The notes beneath the pieces are model-generated. The model was not told where the DNA came from and made no database searches. It saw only the letters and a program-made list of their open reading frames with translations. A program made the position numbers and the translations under genes. Shown piece by piece: positions 9,836 through 19,795 of a DNA stretch of 59,361 bases. The DNA lies in assembly GCA_021805275.1 (NCBI GenBank), contig JAJZFQ010000233.1:1-59361 (forward strand). Direction: 5' to 3'. The DNA comes from Pseudomonadota bacterium (lineage in GTDB: Bacteria; Pseudomonadota; Gammaproteobacteria; Steroidobacterales; Steroidobacteraceae). Each line of letters opens with the position of its first letter. Position 1 is the first letter of the stretch.

Positions 9836-10684
9836 ATGGCGGCAGCGGACAACACGGGTTTGCGGGGGCGGACGCTCTTCATCACGGGGGCAAGCCGGGG
9901 GATCGGGCTCGCCATTGCGCTGCGGGCGGCGCGCGAAGGCGCGAACGTGGCCGTGGCCGCAAAGACCACCGAGCCGCATCCGACGCTGCCGGGCACGATC
10001 TACAGCGCCGCCGAGCAGATCGAGGCCGCCGGCGGCAAGGCGCTCGCGTTGCCGCTCGACGTGCGCAACGACGCGCAGGTGAGCGCGGCGCTCGAGCGGA
10101 CCGCCGAAGTCTTCGGTGGCATCGACATCCTCGTGAACAACGCCAGCGCGATCAGCCTGAGCACGACCCGCGCGACGGACATGCGCCGCTTCGACCTGAT
10201 GCACTCGATCAACACGCGCGGCACGTTGCTTTGCAGCAAGCTCGCCGCGCCGTACCTTGCCCGCGGCCGCAATCCCCACATCCTGATGCTCGCCCCGCCG
10301 CTGAACCTCGAGGCGCGCTGGTTTGCCCCGCACCTGCCGTACTCGCTCGCCAAGTTCGGCATGAGCCTGTGCGTGCTGGGGCTCGCCGGGGAGCTCGCCG
10401 CCGAGGGTATCGCGGTGAACGCGCTCTGGCCGCGCACCATCATCGGCACGGCCGCTCTCACCCTTGCGCTCGCCGGCGCACCGCAGGGGATGCGCGAGCG
10501 CGTGCGCACCCCGCAGATCGTGGCCGATGCCGCCTGCCTCATCCTCAAACGGGAAAGCCGGGCCTTCACCGGGCAGTTTTGTCTCGACGAGCAGGTGCTG
10601 CGCGAGGCGGGCGTGAGCGATTTTTCCCCCTACCGGCCGAGCGGGGTGCGCGAGGAAGACCTGCTGACGGACCTGTTCATCTAG
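9836..10684 (+). CDS. SDR family oxidoreductase, HSDL2-like
   Basis: 282-residue short-chain dehydrogenase with cofactor motif TGASRGIG at residues 18-25, LVNNAS, and the active-site pair Y169-x3-K173 (YSLAK). Segments PPLNLEARWFAPHLPYSLAKFGMS, VNALWPRTIIGTAA and FTGQFCLDEQVL match the HSDL2 subfamily, linked to lipid or acyl-CoA metabolism. In HSDL2 the catalytic serine sits in SPPLN; here it reads APPLN (Ala153), so the canonical Ser is missing. It stands alone between convergent neighbours. Its position beside an acyl-CoA catabolic module suggests acyl-chain metabolism, but no substrate can be named. Confidence 0.88.
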   Translation: MAAADNTGLRGRTLFITGASRGIGLAIALRAAREGANVAVAAKTTEPHPTLPGTIYSAAEQIEAAGGKALALPLDVRNDAQVSAALERTAEVFGGIDILVNNASAISLSTTRATDMRRFDLMHSINTRGTLLCSKLAAPYLARGRNPHILMLAPPLNLEARWFAPHLPYSLAKFGMSLCVLGLAGELAAEGIAVNALWPRTIIGTAALTLALAGAPQGMRERVRTPQIVADAACLILKRESRAFTGQFCLDEQVLREAGVSDFSPYRPSGVREEDLLTDLFI

Positions 10685-10733
10685 GAACGGCCCTCAGCCG
10701 GGTGGGCCGGATGCCTGCCGTGCCCGCGGCCGC

Positions 10734-11462
10734 TCAGCCGATGCAGTGCGTCAGATCGATGCCGGCGAGTTCGTAGCCCTTGCGGAAATCGCGGATGTGC
10801 CGGGCCATCCATTGCCGGGCGCTCTCGGGATCACGCCGCTCGAGCGCCTCGAAGATGCGGCGCTGGGCGGTGGCGATACGCGCGCGTGCCTGGGGCACTT
10901 GGTCGATCATGTCGCGCAGCGAGGGCTCGAGCAGCTGGATCAACGGCTCGTGCACCAGCGCGAAAACCTGGTTGTGCGTCGCCGCGCCGAGCATGCGGAA
11001 GAACTCCGCCGTGTGGTGCACCGCCGCGTCGGCAAGCGTGTGGTCCGCATCGAAGCGCGCACGCACCGCCGCGAGGTGCTCCAGGTCGGCTGCGGTGCGG
11101 GCTCGCGCGGCGTTCTCGGCGATCGGCGGCTCGAACTCCGTGAGCGCTGTCCAGACCTCGAGAAACGTCACATCGTGCAGCGCCAGCGCGCGACTGACGT
11201 CCTTGGCGACCTCGCGGTGCCGGGGCCGGCTCACCGTCATGCGCTTCGAGCCGGGACGGCGCTCGAGCAGTCCGCTGCACTCCAGTTCGCGCAGCGCCTC
11301 GCGTACCGTCGAGCGGTTCACCCCGAGCTGGCGGGCGAGCTCCGTCTCCGGCGGTAGCCGCTCGCCCTCGCGCAGCGAGCGGCTGACGATGCGCTCGGTG
11401 ATCGCATCGGCCACCTTGCGGTAGGCGGGCGTGAGGGCGATCTGATCGAATTCCACGCTCAT
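10734..11462 (-). CDS. FadR-subfamily GntR transcriptional regulator (FCD domain)
   Basis: 242 residues. A winged helix-turn-helix occupies residues ~15-75 (GERLPPETELARQLGVNRSTVREALRELECSGLLERRPG) and a helical FCD ligand-binding domain ~90-225 contains conserved acid/His residues (ADAAVHHTAEFF). It lies 6 bases downstream of the isovaleryl-CoA dehydrogenase gene on the same strand, so the two should be one transcript. The ivd/mccB intergenic region holds a perfect palindrome fitting the FadR-type operator. The inferred role is repression of branched-chain acyl-CoA catabolism, relieved by an acyl-CoA or organic acid. In many proteobacteria this job falls to the MerR-type LiuR instead. Confidence 0.88.
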   Translation of the reverse strand: MSVEFDQIALTPAYRKVADAITERIVSRSLREGERLPPETELARQLGVNRSTVREALRELECSGLLERRPGSKRMTVSRPRHREVAKDVSRALALHDVTFLEVWTALTEFEPPIAENAARARTAADLEHLAAVRARFDADHTLADAAVHHTAEFFRMLGAATHNQVFALVHEPLIQLLEPSLRDMIDQVPQARARIATAQRRIFEALERRDPESARQWMARHIRDFRKGYELAGIDLTHCIG

Positions 11463-11468
11463 GCGACC

Positions 11469-12638
11469 TCAGTCCGCTTCGAACAGCTCCCTGCCGATCA
11501 GCATGCGGCGGATCTCCTGGGTGCCGGCGCCGATCTCGTAGAGCTTCGCATCGCGCAGCAGCCGCCCGGCCGGGTAGTCATTGATGTAGCCGTTGCCGCC
11601 GAGGGCCTGAACGGCTTCCAGGGCGACGCGCGTGGCCTGTTCGGCCGCGAAGAGGATGCACGCCGCGGCATCACGCCGCAAGGCCTGACCGGCGTCGCAC
11701 TGGCGCGCGACACTGTAGACGTACGCGCGCGAAGCGCCGAGCGCGGTGTACATGTCGGCGAGCTTCGCCTGCATTAGCTCGAAGGTGCCGATCGGCTGAC
11801 CGAACTGCTTGCGCTCGCGCACGTAGGGCAGCACCAGATCGAGCGCTGCGGCCATGAGGCCGAGCGGCCCGCCGCTGAGTACGACGCGTTCGTAATCGAG
11901 GCCGCTCATCAGCACCCGCACGCCGCCGTTCTCCTCGCCGAGCAGGTTTTCCCGCGGTACGTCGCACGAGTCGAATACGAGCTCGCAGGTGCTCGAGCCG
12001 CGCATGCCGAGCTTGTCGAGCTTCTGCGCGGTGCTGAAGCCTTTGAAGCCGCGCTCGACGATGAAGGCGCTGATGCCGCGGCTGCCGGCCGCCGGTGCGG
12101 TCTTGGCGTAGACGACCAGCACGTCGGCATCCGGTCCGTTGGTGATCCACATCTTGCGCCCGGTGAGCCGGTAATGATCGCCGTGCCGCTCGGCGCGCAA
12201 CTGCATGGAGGTGACGTCCGAGCCGGACTGCGGCTCGGACATCGCGAGCGCCCCGACGTGCTCGCCGCTCACGAGCTTCGCCAGGTAGCGCTCGCGCTGG
12301 GCGTCCGAGCCGTTCAGACGCAGCTGATTGACGCAGAGATTGGAATGGGCGCCGTAGGACAGCCCGACCGAGCCCGAGGCGCGCGAGATCTCCTCCATGG
12401 CCACGACGTGGGCGAGGTAACCGAGTCCGGCGCCGCCGAAGCGCTCCGGGACGGTCAGGCCGAGCAGGCCGAGCGCACCAAGCTCGGGCCACAGATCGCG
12501 TGGGAAGGCGTTGTCGCGGTCGATGGCGGCGGCACGCGGCGCGATGCGCTCGGCGGCGAAGCGACGGACCTGGGCGCGGATCTCGCTGACGGCCTCCTCG
12601 AGGACGGGGCCGCTGTCGATCGGATCGTGGGCGGACAT
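11469..12638 (-). CDS. ivd: Isovaleryl-CoA dehydrogenase
   Basis: 389-residue FAD-dependent acyl-CoA dehydrogenase that oxidises isovaleryl-CoA to 3-methylcrotonyl-CoA in leucine breakdown. [16 protein letters not shown], the FAD/substrate segment [19 protein letters not shown], and [15 protein letters not shown] are seen; in the last, the Glu matches the catalytic base peculiar to isovaleryl-CoA dehydrogenases. The C-terminal [34 protein letters not shown] is also standard. The start at 12638 (MSAHDP) was preferred because GGAAG lies just upstream; an ATG five codons earlier at 12653 is also possible. It is divergent from mccB, whose product carboxylates the product of this enzyme. Confidence 0.92.
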   Translation of the reverse strand: MSAHDPIDSGPVLEEAVSEIRAQVRRFAAERIAPRAAAIDRDNAFPRDLWPELGALGLLGLTVPERFGGAGLGYLAHVVAMEEISRASGSVGLSYGAHSNLCVNQLRLNGSDAQRERYLAKLVSGEHVGALAMSEPQSGSDVTSMQLRAERHGDHYRLTGRKMWITNGPDADVLVVYAKTAPAAGSRGISAFIVERGFKGFSTAQKLDKLGMRGSSTCELVFDSCDVPRENLLGEENGGVRVLMSGLDYERVVLSGGPLGLMAAALDLVLPYVRERKQFGQPIGTFELMQAKLADMYTALGASRAYVYSVARQCDAGQALRRDAAACILFAAEQATRVALEAVQALGGNGYINDYPAGRLLRDAKLYEIGAGTQEIRRMLIGRELFEAD

Positions 12639-12669
12639 GCGCTTGTCTTCCATTGAAGGGGGACGGTAT

Positions 12670-12684
12670 GATTGTCCGACAATC
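12670..12684. promoter_or_regulatory. Perfect palindrome, candidate FadR/GntR operator between ivd and mccB
   Basis: GATTGTCCGACAATC is a perfect inverted repeat with 7-base arms and one central base. Its core TTGTCCGACAA fits the published FadR-subfamily GntR consensus TNGTNNNACNA exactly. It lies in the divergent promoter gap between ivd (with its gntR) and mccBA, where one regulator could control both directions. Confidence 0.65.
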
Positions 12685-12703
12685 CGGCTATCGTGACAAG
12701 CCC

Positions 12704-14308
<1,605 letters not shown>

Positions 14309-14316
14309 GTGCGTCC

Positions 14317-16320
14317 ATGTTCCAGCGTCTCCTGGTGGCCAATCGCGGCGAGATCGCCTGCCGCATCCTCAGCACCGCGCGCCGCATGGGGCTTGGCACC
14401 GTCGCGGTCTACTCCGATGCCGACGTCCATGCGCGACACGTACGCCTCGCCGATCAGGCGGTGCGGCTCGGACCGCCGGCGGCGGCGCAGAGTTATCTCA
14501 ACATCGAGGCGCTCCTCGCCGCCGCGCGCCTGAGCGGCGCCGAGGCGATCCATCCCGGCTACGGCTTTCTCTCCGAGAACGCCCGCTTCGCGGCCGCCTG
14601 CAGGGACGCCGGGCTGATCTTCGTCGGCCCGCCTCCCGAGGCGATCGAGGCGATGGGATCGAAGAGCCTCGCCAAGGCGCGCGTGCGCGCGGCGGGCATC
14701 CCGGTGTTGCCGGGCTACGAGGGCGAGCGGCAGGACCTCGAGACACTCGAGGCACGCGCCCTCGAGGCCGGACTGCCGCTGATCGTCAAGCCGGCCGCCG
14801 GTGGCGGTGGTAAGGGCATGTACGTCGTGCGCGCCGCGGAGCAGTTGCGCGCGGCGCTCGAGGGCGCGCGCCGGCTTGCCGAGAGCAGCTTCGGGGACGG
14901 CACGCTGCTGATCGAGCGCTTTGTGCCCGAGCCCCGGCACATCGAGGTGCAGGTGTTCGCCGATGCGCACGGGGCGTGCATCCATCTCGGGGACCGTGAC
15001 TGCTCGGTTCAGCGGCGCCACCAGAAGCTCATCGAGGAGGCCCCCGCGCCCGGGTTGCCCGGGCCGCTGCGTCAACGGCTGCGAGGCGCGGCGGTTGAGG
15101 TGGCCCGCGGGATCGGCTACCGCGGCGCCGGCACGGTGGAGTTCCTCTTCGACGGCAGCGAGTTCTATTTCCTGGAGATGAACACCCGGCTGCAGGTCGA
15201 GCACACCGTCACCGAGGCGGTTACGGGGCTCGATCTGGTCGAGTGGCAGCTGCGCGTTGCGGCCGGCGAACCGCTGCCGCTCACGCAGGAGCAGGTGCGT
15301 CTCAGCGGACATGCCATCGAGGCGCGGGTGTGCGCGGAGGACCCGTGGCGGCAGTTCCTGCCGAGCGCAGGGCAGCTCGAACTCGCCGAGTGGCCGCAGG
15401 ACGAGGGCGTGCGGGTCGATGCCGGATTCGAGACCGGCGATACCGTGCCGGCGAACTACGACTCGCTGCTGGCGAAGGTGATTGCCTGGGCGCCCGAGCG
15501 CACCGAGGCGGCCGCCCGCCTCGCCGCTGCGCTCGAGCACACCCGGCTCGCCGGCGTGCACAGCAACGAGCGCTGGCTCGCACGCATCCTGCGCTCGCGC
15601 GTCTTTCTCGAGGCGCGGCACAGCGTGGCGCTGCTCGCCCAGCGGGCCGAGGAGTTCGGTGCGCCCGAGCATCCGACCGATGCACAGCTGGTGCTGGCGG
15701 CGCTCGCCGTGTACGGCGAGGGGCGCGGCGCGAATCCCTGGTCGGCGCGGGATGGATTTTCGCCCAACCTCGCCGGTCGCTTCGAGCTGACCCTGCGCGC
15801 CGGCGGCGAACGCTGTCGGGTGCGGCTCGCGTGCGAGCAGGGTGCGCCGCAGGCGGCCTCGCTCGAGCCGCTCGGCGCCGCTGATGAGCCGGTGGGCGAG
15901 CGGCGCTGCGTGGCGCTGGCCGCAGCGCGTAGCGCGGGCGAGGGCATCGAGGCGCAGGTCGAGGGGGTGCGCCAGCGCGCACGGTTCCTGCGCCAGGGCG
16001 CACGAGTGCACCTGTGGCTGGGGGCGGCGCACCACGAGTTTGAAATCGACGATTCGCGCACCCGCTCGTTCAGCGCCGAGCACGCCACCGGCGGGTTGAC
16101 GACGCCACTGCCGGGCGTGGTCGTCGCGGTGAACGTTGCGATCGGTGCGACGGTGCGCCGCGGACAGACGCTGATGGTGATCGAAGCGATGAAGATGGAG
16201 CACGGCATCAGCGCGCCGGTCGACGGTCGCGTCACGCACATTCACTTCGCGGTCGGCGAGCGCGTGCCCGAGGGCCGTGAGCTGCTCACGCTGTCGCCGG
16301 TCGACGACGCGGCGAGTTAG
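14317..16320 (+). CDS. mccA: 3-methylcrotonyl-CoA carboxylase, biotin-containing (alpha) subunit
   Basis: 667 residues in the usual order. A biotin carboxylase N-domain (LLVANRGEIACRI) leads into an ATP-grasp region with glycine loop AAGGGGKGM near 160-168, FLEMNTRLQVEHTVTE, a BC C-domain, a BT linker region, and a C-terminal biotinyl domain with EAMKMEH, biotinyl-Lys626. It carboxylates its biotin with bicarbonate and ATP and passes the carboxyl to MccB. It follows mccB by 8 bases. Enoyl-CoA hydratase (liuC) and HMG-CoA lyase (liuE), usually in the same liu operon, are not here, so the pathway is split in this genome. Confidence 0.93.
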   Translation: MFQRLLVANRGEIACRILSTARRMGLGTVAVYSDADVHARHVRLADQAVRLGPPAAAQSYLNIEALLAAARLSGAEAIHPGYGFLSENARFAAACRDAGLIFVGPPPEAIEAMGSKSLAKARVRAAGIPVLPGYEGERQDLETLEARALEAGLPLIVKPAAGGGGKGMYVVRAAEQLRAALEGARRLAESSFGDGTLLIERFVPEPRHIEVQVFADAHGACIHLGDRDCSVQRRHQKLIEEAPAPGLPGPLRQRLRGAAVEVARGIGYRGAGTVEFLFDGSEFYFLEMNTRLQVEHTVTEAVTGLDLVEWQLRVAAGEPLPLTQEQVRLSGHAIEARVCAEDPWRQFLPSAGQLELAEWPQDEGVRVDAGFETGDTVPANYDSLLAKVIAWAPERTEAAARLAAALEHTRLAGVHSNERWLARILRSRVFLEARHSVALLAQRAEEFGAPEHPTDAQLVLAALAVYGEGRGANPWSARDGFSPNLAGRFELTLRAGGERCRVRLACEQGAPQAASLEPLGAADEPVGERRCVALAAARSAGEGIEAQVEGVRQRARFLRQGARVHLWLGAAHHEFEIDDSRTRSFSAEHATGGLTTPLPGVVVAVNVAIGATVRRGQTLMVIEAMKMEHGISAPVDGRVTHIHFAVGERVPEGRELLTLSPVDDAAS

Positions 16321-16388
16321 ATTCAAGTTCGGTTCAGTTTGCCGCGACGACAATCTGGGCTCTGCACAGGTTGCAGAGGAGCTCAGTC

Positions 16389-16937
16389 GTGAACAAGTCC
16401 TTCCTGATCGGTGCGACCACTGGCGGTGCGCTGGCGGTGGTCGTGGGTGCAGGGGCCGTGGCGAGCCACCGCTGGGCGCCGGCCGCGCCGCGCTACGCCG
16501 AGGTGGTGCAGGTGTTGCCGCTCTCGCGCACCCAGGTGAGGCCGCGGCGGGTCTGCCGCGAGGAGACGGTCGAGCGCACCCGGCCGGCGAGCGATTCGCA
16601 TCAGATCGTCGGCAGCGTCGCCGGGGCGCTCATCGGCGGCCTGCTCGGTCAGCAGGTCGGCGACGGCTCGGGACGCGATCTCGCCACGGTGGCCGGGGTG
16701 GCCGCCGGCGGGTACGCCGGCAATCGCATCGAAGCGCGCATGCAGCGCGGCGATACCTACACCACGACCGTGCGCCGCTGCACGACCGTCTATGACCGGA
16801 CGGTTCGTCCCGAGGGATATCAGGTCCGCTACCGTCTCGGCGGCAAGACGGGCACCGTGCGCCTGAACTACGACCCGGGGCCGCGCATCGCGGTGCGGAA
16901 CGGGAAGCTGGTCCTCGGCCCGGCGGCTGGCGGCTGA
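16389..16937 (+). CDS. Glycine-zipper 2TM domain envelope protein
   Basis: 182 residues with one N-terminal membrane anchor or signal (FLIGATTGGALAVVVGAGAVA). A glycine-zipper 2TM segment follows near residues 70-112 (IVGSVAGALIGGLLGQQVGDGSGRDLATVAGVAAGGYAGNRIE), as in the Rickettsia 17-kDa antigen/SlyB-like family. The C-terminal part (TTVRRCTTVYDRTVRPEGYQVRYRLGGKTGTVRL) is the usual tail of proteobacterial members. These proteins sit in the envelope and are often stress-induced. The GTG at 16389 was chosen because AGAGGAG precedes it at the right distance. It is convergent with the glycosylase gene downstream. Confidence 0.82.
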   Translation: MNKSFLIGATTGGALAVVVGAGAVASHRWAPAAPRYAEVVQVLPLSRTQVRPRRVCREETVERTRPASDSHQIVGSVAGALIGGLLGQQVGDGSGRDLATVAGVAAGGYAGNRIEARMQRGDTYTTTVRRCTTVYDRTVRPEGYQVRYRLGGKTGTVRLNYDPGPRIAVRNGKLVLGPAAGG

Positions 16938-16947
16938 CTGCGGCGCG

Positions 16948-17526
16948 CTAGGTCTTCGCCCGCGCGCGCCGGCCGGACACCTCGGGCGAGTCGCGGTCGA
17001 AGAATCGCCAGGGCCGTCCGGCCCACTCGCCCGCGTAGTCGATCCCGATGCGCGCGCTGCGGCTGATGCGCACCGGCTGCGGGGCGCGTGGGCGCTCGAT
17101 CCACAGCGTCCCGCCGCTGAGCTCGAGGCCGTTTGCGCGCCGGTCGATGCCCATGGCCCGGCACAGCAGCCCCGGCCCGGAGGTCCGGGCCGTGAGGCCC
17201 GAGACCGGCGCGAGCGCACGCAGCAGTACCGCGTGCGGCACCCCTTCCTCGCCGCTGACGACGTTCAGACAGTGCCACATGCCGTAGATGAGATAGACGT
17301 AGGCGTGGCCGGGGGGGCCGAACATCACCGCGGTGCGCGCCGTGCGGCCGCGCGAGGAGTGCGCGGCGCGGTCCTCGGGCCCGAGGTAGGCCTCGGTCTC
17401 GACGATGCGGCCGATGCGTCGCACGCCCTCGACCCGGTGGACCAAGTGCAGGCCGATCAGCGCCCGGGCGAGCGTGAGGGTGTCCTGGCGGTAGAAGTCG
17501 CGCGGCAGGCGAAGGATCGAGGCCAT
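16948..17526 (-). CDS. DNA-3-methyladenine glycosylase, AAG/MPG family
   Basis: 192 residues, the normal bacterial size. It removes 3-methyladenine and related alkylated bases in base-excision repair. Family landmarks are ARALIGLHLVHRVEG, the catalytic-Glu segment GRIVETEAYLGPEDRAAHSSRG, FGPPGHAYVYLIYGMWHCLNVV, and TSGPGLLCRAMGIDRRANG. The ATG at 17526 (MASILRLPRDFY) was chosen because it starts just before the conserved region. The gene is single, convergent with the glycine-zipper gene and divergent from the L,D-transpeptidase, with only 65 bases between the two starts. Confidence 0.92.
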   Translation of the reverse strand: MASILRLPRDFYRQDTLTLARALIGLHLVHRVEGVRRIGRIVETEAYLGPEDRAAHSSRGRTARTAVMFGPPGHAYVYLIYGMWHCLNVVSGEEGVPHAVLLRALAPVSGLTARTSGPGLLCRAMGIDRRANGLELSGGTLWIERPRAPQPVRISRSARIGIDYAGEWAGRPWRFFDRDSPEVSGRRARAKT

Positions 17527-17591
17527 GGTCCGGCATGTTACAATGTGTGCGCCGGGCCGCAGGTCCGTCATCCACTCGGAATCCACGACCC

Positions 17592-18599
17592 ATGCCCATC
17601 ACTGCAGCGCGTTCCCGCAGCGCCTTTGCCGCGCGGCTGCTCGCCGCCCTGGTCCTTGCCGGCCTGCCGCTGGCCCGCGGGGCAGTCTTTCCGCTGCCCG
17701 CGGCGGGCTCGCTCATCGGTCACGACCAGGTCGTGCACTCGCATGCCTCGGACACGCTGCTCGGGATCGCGCGCCGCTACAGCGTCGGCTACTGGGAGAT
17801 CCAGGCGGCCAACCCGCAGGTGAACCTGTGGCTGCCCGGGCATGGCACCCGGGTGGTCATCCCGGGCCGTTTCATCATCCCGCCGGTGCCGCACGTGGGC
17901 ATCGTGGTCAACCTTCCTGCGCACCGGCTGTTCTATTTCCCGCGCCAAGGTCGGCACGATCAACCGGTCGTGATCACCTACCCGGTGAGCCCGGGGGAGA
18001 AGGGTTGGGATACCCCGGTCGGCCAGACGCGCGTCGTGCGCAAGGTGCCGCACCCGGTGTGGATCCCGACGCCCTCGATTCTGCGTGCGCACGCCAAGGC
18101 GGGCGATCCGATACCGCGGGTGTGGCCTGCCGGGCCCGACAACCCGATGGGCGAGTGGGCGCTGCAGACGACCATGAGTGGCGGGGAGATCTACATCCAC
18201 GGCACCAATAACCCAATGGCGATCGGCATGGCGGTGACCCACGGGTGCGTGCGGCTCTACCCGGAGGACATCGCTGCGCTCTTTCCGGTCGTGCCGGTCG
18301 GCACGCCGGTCACCATCGTGAACGACCCGATACTCGCGACGCTGCAGGACGGCCGGCTGTATCTTTCCGTTCAACCGCCGCTGCACAGTCAGAACGTGCC
18401 GGCCAAGCCCGATTTCGCGGTGATCTCGCGCATCATCGGGGTGGCCGTCGGCCGGTCGCGGGTCGCCATCGACTGGGATCGGGTGCGCCGCATGGCCACG
18501 CGGGCCAACGGCATCCCGGAGCTGATCGGCCTCGAGGCCGACACCGACACGGAGACCGCCGCGGCTCCGCCGTCCGCGCAGCGGCGCACCGGGACCTAG
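17592..18599 (+). CDS. L,D-transpeptidase (ErfK/YbiS type) with LysM-like domain
   Basis: 335 residues. A signal peptide (AARLLAALVLAGLPLARG) precedes a LysM-like segment (HASDTLLGIARRYSVGYWEIQAANPQV) for peptidoglycan binding. A YkuD catalytic domain follows, with HGTNNPMAIGMAVTHGCVRL and nucleophile Cys219. It works in the periplasm, making 3-3 crosslinks or attaching Braun-type lipoprotein. Length and domain order match ErfK/YbiS/YcfS/YnhG of enterics. The tail after ~290 (TDTETAAAPPSAQRRTGT) is low-complexity. Which of the two activities applies cannot be told from sequence. Confidence 0.9.
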   Translation: MPITAARSRSAFAARLLAALVLAGLPLARGAVFPLPAAGSLIGHDQVVHSHASDTLLGIARRYSVGYWEIQAANPQVNLWLPGHGTRVVIPGRFIIPPVPHVGIVVNLPAHRLFYFPRQGRHDQPVVITYPVSPGEKGWDTPVGQTRVVRKVPHPVWIPTPSILRAHAKAGDPIPRVWPAGPDNPMGEWALQTTMSGGEIYIHGTNNPMAIGMAVTHGCVRLYPEDIAALFPVVPVGTPVTIVNDPILATLQDGRLYLSVQPPLHSQNVPAKPDFAVISRIIGVAVGRSRVAIDWDRVRRMATRANGIPELIGLEADTDTETAAAPPSAQRRTGT

Positions 18600-18609
18600 G
18601 CGCGGCCCT

Positions 18610-19233
18610 TCATGCCGGCTCGCTGTCGAGCACCATCCGCACCAGCTGGGCGAACGAGGACGCGCCCATCTTCTCCATGACGCGGGAGCGGTGGATTTCC
18701 ACCGTGCGCTGGCTGACCCCGAGATCGGCCGCCACCACCTTGTTCGGCTTGCCGCGGCTGATCAGATTGAGCACCTCGCGCTCGCGCGGGGTGAGGGAGC
18801 CGAGCCGCTCGCGGATGCGGTCCTGCTCCTTCAGCTCGAGCCGGGTGTGCTGGTCCTTCTCCAGCGCCCGCTGTACGCGGTCGAGCAGGTCCTGGTCGCG
18901 GAAGGGCTTCTGCAGGAAGTCGAATGCGCCGTGCTGCATCGCCTCGACGGCCATGGGAATGTCGCCATGGCCGGTGATGAAGATGACCGGTACGGTCGCC
19001 CCGCGCAGATTGAGCAGCTCCTGCAGCTCGAGCCCGCTCATGCCGGGCATGCGTACATCGAGCACGACGCACCCGGGCTGGCGCGCATCGTAGTGGGTGA
19101 GGAAGTCCTGCGCACTGCCGTAGACCGTCGCCGGCAGACCGACCGACTTCAGCAGCAGCCGTAGGGACGCTCGCACGGCCTCGTCGTCATCGATGACAAA
19201 GACGGTCGGATGCGGATCTCGGACGGTTTCCAT
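18610..19233 (-). CDS. FixJ-family two-component response regulator
   Basis: 207 residues. A receiver domain at 8-125 has the acidic pair FVIDDDE, phospho-acceptor D59 (VVLDVRMPGMSG), T-loop FITGHGD and K in FLQKPF. A LuxR-type HTH follows at ~140-200 (LTPREREVLNLISRGKPNKVVAADLGVSQRTVEIHRSRVMEKMGA). This is the FixJ/TtrR/StyR subclass, normally paired with a PAS-containing kinase that senses redox or aromatic compounds. No kinase is near, so it is an orphan here. It converges with the L,D-transpeptidase gene 10 bases away. Confidence 0.9.
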   Translation of the reverse strand: METVRDPHPTVFVIDDDEAVRASLRLLLKSVGLPATVYGSAQDFLTHYDARQPGCVVLDVRMPGMSGLELQELLNLRGATVPVIFITGHGDIPMAVEAMQHGAFDFLQKPFRDQDLLDRVQRALEKDQHTRLELKEQDRIRERLGSLTPREREVLNLISRGKPNKVVAADLGVSQRTVEIHRSRVMEKMGASSFAQLVRMVLDSEPA

Positions 19234-19441
19234 CGGTCATTCACCCTCGCCTGGTAAGGCCGCGCGCCGGCCCGCCTGGGGCGGATTCGGCACGAATGGA
19301 CAGGGGTTCTCGCCTGGGACAGTATGTTGTCCGCAGGCCGCCCCGTGCGCTAAGTATTTTCCGCATGGGCGTGCTCAAAGGTCAAATGCGGGGCGCGAAG
19401 CCGCGGCGGGCGGCGCGCCCGGGCAACGCTCGGAGGTCCCT

Positions 19442-19795
19442 GTGGACACAGATGCGGTACGAGCTCGCCTGCTGCGGCGGCGCGAGGAGCTGCACAGGCG
19501 CGCAAGCGATGCGAGCGCGGATCTGCGCCACGAGACCGATCCGCTGAGTGCGGATTTCGCCGAGCAGGTCACCCAACGGGAGAGCGACGAGGTGCTCGAC
19601 GCGATCAGCGAATCGGCGCGCGGAGAGCTGCGCCAGATCCAGGCGGCGCTGCGCCGGCTCGATGAGGGGTGCTATGCCGCCTGCTCGGTGTGCGGCGAGC
19701 CGATCGAGGAGGGGCGGCTCGCGGCTGTGCCCTACACGGACCGCTGCCGGCAGTGCGCCGAGACCGAGCAGGGCGGTCCGGCGCATCGGCGATGA
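19442..19795 (+). CDS. DksA/TraR-family C4 zinc-finger protein
   Basis: 117 residues: a helical N-terminal coiled coil with an acidic tip region (ETDPLSADFAEQVTQRESDE), then a C4 zinc finger (C81-x2-C84 ... C102-x2-C105; CSVCGEPIEEGRL, YTDRCRQC). It is smaller than true DksA (~150 residues) and resembles the DksA/TraR/YbiI-type paralogues that bind the RNA polymerase secondary channel. The GTG at 19442 has GGAGG six bases upstream. Its stop overlaps the start of the next gene (ATGA), implying translational coupling. Confidence 0.85.
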   Translation: MDTDAVRARLLRRREELHRRASDASADLRHETDPLSADFAEQVTQRESDEVLDAISESARGELRQIQAALRRLDEGCYAACSVCGEPIEEGRLAAVPYTDRCRQCAETEQGGPAHRR

